A stretch of DNA of 64,000 bases from Streptomyces sp. NBC_00704. Its GTDB lineage: Bacteria > Actinomycetota > Actinomycetes > Streptomycetales > Streptomycetaceae. Shown in pieces: positions 59,157-64,000 of the stretch (its first letter is position 1; each line of letters begins with the position of its first letter). A model generated the notes under the pieces. The model did not search any database and was not told where the DNA came from. It saw only the letters and a list, made by a program, of their open reading frames with translations. The stretch is taken from assembly GCF_036226605.1 (NCBI RefSeq), contig NZ_CP109000.1, positions 5,080,501-5,144,500 on the forward strand. The letters run 5' to 3'. A program made the translations under genes and the position numbers.

Positions 59157-62100
59157 CCATGCCCGGACCCGACGCCGTGGCCCTGCTGCGCGCGGCGGCC
59201 GAATCCGTCACAGGGGTGGAGGAGGCCGCGCCCCTGCTGCGCAGGGAGGCCCGGCTCGGCCGGACGCGCCCCGCTGCGCCCCGCACCGCGGACGCGCCGC
59301 CCGCTCCGGCGCGGCCGCCGGCCGTCGCGTACGGCGGCGACCTGCCGGCCGACCCCGCCTTCCCCACCACGTTGCAGGAGGCGCTCCGGCTCGCCGCCGA
59401 ACTCACCCCCGACCAGGGCATCGTCTACCTGACGGGTGACGACGAGCACGTCCAGAGCTACTCCCGGCTGCTCGCCGACGCACAGCGGCTGCTCACCGGC
59501 CTGCGCTCCACGGGCATCGCCCCCGGCGAGTCCGTGCTGTTCCAGTTCGGCGACAACCGCGCCTTCCTCACCGCGTTCTGGGCGTGCGTCCTGGGCGGGT
59601 ACCTGCCCACCCCGGTCGGCGCCGCACCCGGCTACGACCGCGAGAACGCCGGCACGACCAGGCTGCGCAACGCCTGGCAGCTGCTGGACCGGCCGCTCGT
59701 CCTCACCGACGCCTCCCTCGCCCCGGCGGTGGCCAGGCTGCCCGCCCTGTGGGGCGTGGACGACCTGCGGGTGGCCGTCGTCGAGGAGCTGAGCGACGGC
59801 CCGCAGAGCACGGACTGGTTCCCGGCGACCCCCGACAGCCCGGTCGTGCACCTGCTCACCTCCGGCAGCACCGGCGTGCCGAAGGTGGTCCGGCACGCCA
59901 GCCGCAGCATCCTGGCCCGCACCCGCGCCGTCGCGGCGGTGAACGGATTCGACGCCGACGAGGTCGGGCTGAACTGGATGCCGCTCGACCACGTCGGCGG
60001 CATCGTCATGTGGAGCGTGCGGGACGTGGTGCTGCGCTGCCGGCACGTCAACGCGACCATCGACGCCTTCCTCGCCGACCCGCTGCGCTGGCTCGACTGG
60101 ATCGACCGGTACGGCGTGACCAACACCTGGGCCCCCAACTTCGCCTTCGCCCTCGTCAACGAACGCGCCGCCGCGATGACCGGCCGGTCCTGGGACCTGT
60201 CCACGCTGCGGCACCTCCTCAACGGCGGAGAGGCCGTCGTCAGCCGCACCGCGGACCGGTTCATCGAGCTGCTCACGGCGCACGGGATGCCGGCCGACGC
60301 GATGCGCCCGTCCTGGGGGATGTCGGAGACCAGCTCGGGCGTGACGCACTCGACGCTGCGCGCCGGCGATCCGGACGCGGGCCGGCTGCGGGTGGACAAG
60401 AGCTCGCTCGGCGGGGCCCTGCGCTGGTCGGCCGGCCCCGACGCCGTCACGTTCACGGAGGTCGGCCCGCCGGTCCCGGGCGTGCGGCTGCGCATCGTCG
60501 ACGCGGACGACGCCGTGCTGCCCGAGGACCACGTGGGACGGCTCCAGATCACGGGGCCGACGATCATGGAGGGCTACTACCGCAACCCGGAGGCGAACGC
60601 CGAGGCGTTCACCGCCGACGGCTGGTTCAGCACCGGCGACCTCGCGTTCCTGCACGAGGGCCGGCTCACCATCACCGGCCGGGACAAGGACCTCATCATC
60701 GTCCAGGGCGCCAACATCCTGAGCTACGACGTGGAGTCCATCGCGGAGCAGGTGGAGGGCACCGAGGTCACCTTCGTCGCCGCCTGCGGCTGGTCCGGCG
60801 CGGGCGACAGCACCGACAGACTGGTGATCTTCTTCGTCCCGGCGCACGGCGACCGGACCTCGGTCCACGACACCATCGCCGCCATCAAGGCACGGGTGGC
60901 CGAGACCCTGGGCCTCCAGCCCGACCTGGTCATCCCGGTCGAGCGGGACGACTTCCCCAAGACCGGCAGCGGCAAGATCCAGCGGGCCCGGCTCCTCGCC
61001 GACCTCGACGAAGGCAAGTACGCCGCATGGTGCGACGAGCCGGACAGCCCCTGGTACTTCGAGCGGACCTGGATCGACCTCCCCGCCGAACGCGGCGCCC
61101 TGCCCCCCGGCCCGTGGCTGGTCTCCGAGGCCCTGCGGGACGAGCTGGCCGCCGTGCCCGGCGTCCCCGAGCTGGTCGTCCGCCCGGCCGGCGGCGCCCG
61201 CCCGGCCGGGCCCGCCGGCGCCGTCGTCCACCTGGCCCAGGGCCCCGACGCCGAGGGCGTGACCCTCGACGTGCTCCGGCTGCTCCAGGACCTGTCCGCG
61301 CACGATCCCGCGCCCCCGCTCCTGGTGGTCACGAGCGGCGGTCTGTGGACGGCCGCGGGCGACACCCTCGACCTCGCCGCCGCGGGCCTGCCCGGTCTGC
61401 TGCGGACGGCGGCCGCGGAACGGCTGCTGCCGTCCGTCCGGCAACTCGACGTGGCCGACCCCGGCGACCGGGCCGCCGCGATCGTCACGGAACTCGCCTG
61501 CCACGACGGCGCCGACCTCGTGGCCCACCGCGGCACGCGACGCCTGGCGCCCCGGCTGCGGCCGATGGCCCTCGGCGAACCGGGGCGGGAGGCGTTCGTC
61601 ACCGGCGGCCGCTATCTCGTCACCGGCGGCCTCGGCGGCGTCGCCCATCCGGTCGCGGAATACCTCCTGGCCGCCCACGGCGCGAAACTGCTGCTGGTCG
61701 GACGCGGCCCGGCCGACCGGGGCGAGCGCGCCGAACGCCTCGACGACCTGGGAGCCCTGGGCGACGTCGTGTACCGCGCGCTCGACGTGGCCGACCCGGC
61801 CGCGTTGCGGGCCGCGGTGCGCGAGGCGGAGGCACGCTGGGGGGCGCCGCTCGACGGGGTGCTGCACCTGGCCGGCGCCGACGTCTCCGGCCAGTGGGCG
61901 CGACTGGAACGCCACCAGGTCGCCCGCGAGTCGCCCCAGGCCTTCCGCGACGCCTACCGCGCGAAGGTGACCGGCACCCTGGCCCTCGCCGCACTGCTGG
62001 AGGACCGCCCCCACACGCCCCTGGTGCTCTTCTCGTCGGTCAACGGCGAGTTCGGCGGAAGCTCCTTCGCGGCGTACTCGTCGGCCAACAGCTTCCTGCA

Positions 62101-62788
62101 CGGATTCGCCGACCACTGGGGCCGCGAACGCGGCCGGCCGGTGCACTGCCTGGCCTGGAGCACCTGGAGCGGCCTCGGCATGAACCGGGCCGCGCCCGAG
62201 GGCGCCGCAGAGGCCCGCGGCTTCCGCGCCCTCGACCCCGACGAGGGCCTCGCCTCGCTGCTCGCCGTCCTGGGCCAGGACCGGGCCACCGTGCTGATCG
62301 GGCTCGACGGCCGCAACGAGCACATCGCGCGCGTCCTCGCCCCCGACAGCCTGCACATCGCGGAGGCGATCGTCGTGTACACCGGGCCGGCCTCCGAGGC
62401 CGACGTCCGGGCGGCCGTGGCGCCGGTGGCGAGGGAACTCGACCACCCCCTGCGCTGTCTGCGCGTGGAGAGGCTGCCCGCCGACCAGGACACGCTGCTC
62501 GCCGTCGCGGTCGCGGCGCTGGAACGGGGCGGACGGCGGTTCGTGCCGCCGGCCACCGAGCTGGAACGGGACCTGGCCGCCCTCTGGAGCGACGTCCTCG
62601 GCAGCGACGTGGGCCGCGACGACCGCTTCTTCGACCTCGGCGGCAGCTCCCTGCGCGCCGCCCAGCTCGTGAACCGCATCAACACCGCGCTGACCGCCCG
62701 GCTGTCGGTGCACCAGCTCTACGAACACCCCACCGTCGGCTCCCTCGCCGCGGTGCTTTCCCCGCAAACGCAAGGAGAACGAGGATGA
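59153..62788 (+). CDS. A-KR-T tridomain protein (AMP-ligase, ketoreductase, carrier)
   Basis: 1,211-residue single-module protein. An AMP-binding ligase domain (about residues 75-620) has LLTSGSTGVPK, NWMPLDHVGGIVMW, WGMSETSSGVTHS, WFSTGDLAF and the catalytic Lys in KTGSGKIQR. It is not of the usual amino-acid type. A ketoreductase region follows (about 640-1075) with VTGGLGG, Ser in LFSSVNG, Tyr in AAYSSANSFL and a preceding Lys (RDAYRAKVTGT). A carrier domain ends the protein (about 1135-1205, RFFDLGGSSLRAAQ). The order resembles AerA of the aeruginosin pathway, which loads an aryl-ketoacid and reduces it. By analogy it would make a hydroxyacyl-thioester. A perfect AAGGAGG lies nine bases before the ATG; both ends overlap neighbours by four bases. 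Confidence 0.88.
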   Translation: MTMPGPDAVALLRAAAESVTGVEEAAPLLRREARLGRTRPAAPRTADAPPAPARPPAVAYGGDLPADPAFPTTLQEALRLAAELTPDQGIVYLTGDDEHVQSYSRLLADAQRLLTGLRSTGIAPGESVLFQFGDNRAFLTAFWACVLGGYLPTPVGAAPGYDRENAGTTRLRNAWQLLDRPLVLTDASLAPAVARLPALWGVDDLRVAVVEELSDGPQSTDWFPATPDSPVVHLLTSGSTGVPKVVRHASRSILARTRAVAAVNGFDADEVGLNWMPLDHVGGIVMWSVRDVVLRCRHVNATIDAFLADPLRWLDWIDRYGVTNTWAPNFAFALVNERAAAMTGRSWDLSTLRHLLNGGEAVVSRTADRFIELLTAHGMPADAMRPSWGMSETSSGVTHSTLRAGDPDAGRLRVDKSSLGGALRWSAGPDAVTFTEVGPPVPGVRLRIVDADDAVLPEDHVGRLQITGPTIMEGYYRNPEANAEAFTADGWFSTGDLAFLHEGRLTITGRDKDLIIVQGANILSYDVESIAEQVEGTEVTFVAACGWSGAGDSTDRLVIFFVPAHGDRTSVHDTIAAIKARVAETLGLQPDLVIPVERDDFPKTGSGKIQRARLLADLDEGKYAAWCDEPDSPWYFERTWIDLPAERGALPPGPWLVSEALRDELAAVPGVPELVVRPAGGARPAGPAGAVVHLAQGPDAEGVTLDVLRLLQDLSAHDPAPPLLVVTSGGLWTAAGDTLDLAAAGLPGLLRTAAAERLLPSVRQLDVADPGDRAAAIVTELACHDGADLVAHRGTRRLAPRLRPMALGEPGREAFVTGGRYLVTGGLGGVAHPVAEYLLAAHGAKLLLVGRGPADRGERAERLDDLGALGDVVYRALDVADPAALRAAVREAEARWGAPLDGVLHLAGADVSGQWARLERHQVARESPQAFRDAYRAKVTGTLALAALLEDRPHTPLVLFSSVNGEFGGSSFAAYSSANSFLHGFADHWGRERGRPVHCLAWSTWSGLGMNRAAPEGAAEARGFRALDPDEGLASLLAVLGQDRATVLIGLDGRNEHIARVLAPDSLHIAEAIVVYTGPASEADVRAAVAPVARELDHPLRCLRVERLPADQDTLLAVAVAALERGGRRFVPPATELERDLAALWSDVLGSDVGRDDRFFDLGGSSLRAAQLVNRINTALTARLSVHQLYEHPTVGSLAAVLSPQTQGERG

Positions 62789-62997
62789 CCAATCCGTTCG
62801 AGGACCCGGAGGGCACCTACGTGGTGCTCGTCAACGACGAGGGCCAGCACTCCCTGTGGCCCACGTTCGTCGACGTGCCCGCCGGCTGGCAGACCGCCCA
62901 CCCGGCCGACACCCGCGACGCCTGCCTCGCCTACATCGAGACCCACTGGACCGACATGCGTCCGCGGAGCCTCGCCGCCGCGATGGACGCGCAGTAG
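62785..62997 (+). CDS. MbtH-family protein
   Basis: 70-residue chaperone-like partner that binds and activates A domains of NRPSs. The full family signature is visible: NPFEDPEG, NDEGQHSLWP, VPAGW and a C-terminal YIETHWTDMRP, with the three conserved Trp. ATG overlaps the A-KR-T stop; AAGGAG lies upstream. Its place in the operon suggests that one or more of A1, A4, A7-A11 need it. The DrrA-type gene starts five bases after its stop. Confidence 0.96.
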   Translation: MTNPFEDPEGTYVVLVNDEGQHSLWPTFVDVPAGWQTAHPADTRDACLAYIETHWTDMRPRSLAAAMDAQ

Positions 62998-63001
62998 ATC
63001 C

Positions 63002-63934
63002 ATGACCCTTGCCATCGAGGTCGAGGGCCTGGTGAAGCGCTTCGGCGCGCACCGGGCCCTCGACGGAGTCGACCTCGCGGTGCCGGCCGGCCAGATCCTG
63101 GGCCTCCTCGGCCCGAACGGGGCGGGGAAGACCACGACGGTGCGCGTCCTGGCCACCCTGCTGCGACCCGACGCCGGACAGGCCCGGATCTTCGGTCACG
63201 ACGTGGCGAAGGAGCCCCACCAGGTCCGCCGCTGCATCGCCCTGACAGGGCAGTTCGCCTCCGTCGACGACAACATCTCCGGCCGGGAGAACCTGTATCT
63301 CATCGGCCGCCTCCTGGGCATGTCCGCCCGGCGGGCCCGCGCGGAGGCGAACGCGATGCTGGAGCGGTTCCGGCTCGCCGAAGCGGCCGGCAAGCCCGCG
63401 CGCCAGTTCTCCGGAGGAATGCGCCGGCGTCTCGATCTCGCCGCGTCGCTCATGGGCGAGCCGAGGCTCATCTGCCTCGACGAGCCGACCACCGGCCTGG
63501 ACCCGCACAGCCGCAACGAGCTGTGGGCCATGGTGAAGGAACGCGCCCGGGCCGGCGCGACCCTCCTGCTCACCACCCAGTACATGGAGGAGGCCGAGGC
63601 GCTCGCCGACTCGGTGGTCGTCGTGGACAAGGGACGGGTGATCGCCGCCGACACGGCCGCGGGACTCCGGGCCCGGGTGGGCGGCCGGACCCTGGAGATA
63701 CGGCCCGCGCACCCCCGGGACCTGGCTGCCCTCGCCGGGAGCCTGGCGCTGGAGGGGCTGGACGGCCGGATCGACCAGGAGGCCTGCCTGGTGCGGCTGC
63801 CGCTCGTGGAACCGGACGAACTGACCCGCGCGGTGCGGGCCGTCACCGCCTCGGGGGTGGCGGTGCAGGCCGTGGACACCCAGGTCGCCAGCCTCGACGA
63901 GGCCTTCATCGAACTGACCAGGAGCGCCGCGTGA
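63002..63934 (+). CDS. ABC transporter ATP-binding protein, DrrA family, cluster-encoded
   Basis: 310-residue ATPase likely to power export of, and self-resistance to, the peptide product. Motifs are Walker A GPNGAGKTT, LTGQFASVDDNISGRENL, signature FSGGMRRRLDLAASL, Walker B LICLDEPTTGLDP and LLTTQYMEEAE with Gln instead of the switch His, as in other DrrA proteins. The C-terminal DrrA extension ends in VASLDEAFIELT. It starts five bases after mbtH with no good ribosome-binding site, so coupling is probable. Its stop overlaps the next GTG. It is a clear paralogue of the DrrA-type protein encoded at 16622. Confidence 0.94.
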   Translation: MTLAIEVEGLVKRFGAHRALDGVDLAVPAGQILGLLGPNGAGKTTTVRVLATLLRPDAGQARIFGHDVAKEPHQVRRCIALTGQFASVDDNISGRENLYLIGRLLGMSARRARAEANAMLERFRLAEAAGKPARQFSGGMRRRLDLAASLMGEPRLICLDEPTTGLDPHSRNELWAMVKERARAGATLLLTTQYMEEAEALADSVVVVDKGRVIAADTAAGLRARVGGRTLEIRPAHPRDLAALAGSLALEGLDGRIDQEACLVRLPLVEPDELTRAVRAVTASGVAVQAVDTQVASLDEAFIELTRSAA

Positions 63935-64000
63935 CCCCGACCACCGACATCGCGCCGACCGTCGGGACGCCCCCGCTCGCCGGCTCCGCCCGGAACGGGC
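63931..64000 (+). CDS. Start of a probable ABC-2 permease, cut by window edge
   Basis: A GTG at 63931 overlaps the stop of the DrrA-type gene (GTGA), and the frame stays open for the remaining 70 bases (VTPTTDIAPTVGTPP...). The coding assignment rests on context: DrrA genes are almost always followed at once by the DrrB permease. No membrane segment has been reached yet. Confidence 0.6.
   Translation, partial: MTPTTDIAPTVGTPPLAGSARNG

Overview
The window is high-GC actinobacterial DNA that looks like a Streptomyces chromosome. The evidence is GC-rich codon third positions, GTG/TTG starts, ATGA/GTGA start-stop overlaps, a mycothiol conjugate amidase (mycothiol is actinobacterial), and a block metB / ilvA / greA / mca in an order I recall from streptomycete core genomes. 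No tRNA, rRNA, insertion sequence, phage gene or CRISPR array was seen.

Left part (1-24.7 kb) is mostly housekeeping and small accessory genes: the 3' end of an L,D-transpeptidase; a MacB/FtsX-type ABC permease with its ATPase; an MmyB-type regulator divergent from a zinc alcohol dehydrogenase; an S51-like peptidase overlapping a beta-lactamase-family hydrolase; two secreted or unknown proteins; a DUF4291 protein; a membrane-anchored unknown; cystathionine gamma-synthase; a sigma-like/small membrane protein pair; a MarR regulator divergent from threonine dehydratase; a DrrA/DrrB-type transporter; GreA; a DUF4307 protein; Mca with a small membrane protein; and a large STAND/TPR protein. Convergent gene pairs are separated by strong GC-rich hairpins.

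Right part (24.8-64 kb) is a non-ribosomal peptide biosynthetic gene cluster that runs off the right edge. An atypical ornithine/aspartate carbamoyltransferase-like gene is divergent from a tight operon: NRPS1 (7,443 aa, eight modules), NRPS2 (3,345 aa, three modules, C-terminal thioesterase), type II thioesterase, a three-domain A-KR-T protein, MbtH, and a DrrA-type ATPase followed by the start of a probable permease. Neighbours overlap by 1-4 bases or lie within about 60 bases.

Domain order read from the protein: A1-T | C-(A remnant)-T-E | C-T | C-A(Thr)-T | C-(A remnant)-T | C-(degenerate A)-T | C-A(Gly)-T | C-A(Phe)-T-E || C-A(Ser)-T | C-A(Asn)-T | C-A(?)-T-TE. Four of eleven modules therefore lack a usable adenylation domain, in two adjacent pairs, each pair directly after a module with an intact A domain. 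The colinear prediction is X1 / D-X2 / X3 / Thr / X5 / X6 / Gly / D-Phe / Ser / Asn / X11, released by the TE. The A-KR-T protein resembles ketoacid-activating, ketoreducing modules (AerA-like) and may supply a hydroxyacyl unit. How the A-less modules are loaded is the main open question, and the best candidate for undescribed biology here. I could not match the assembly line to a known product.
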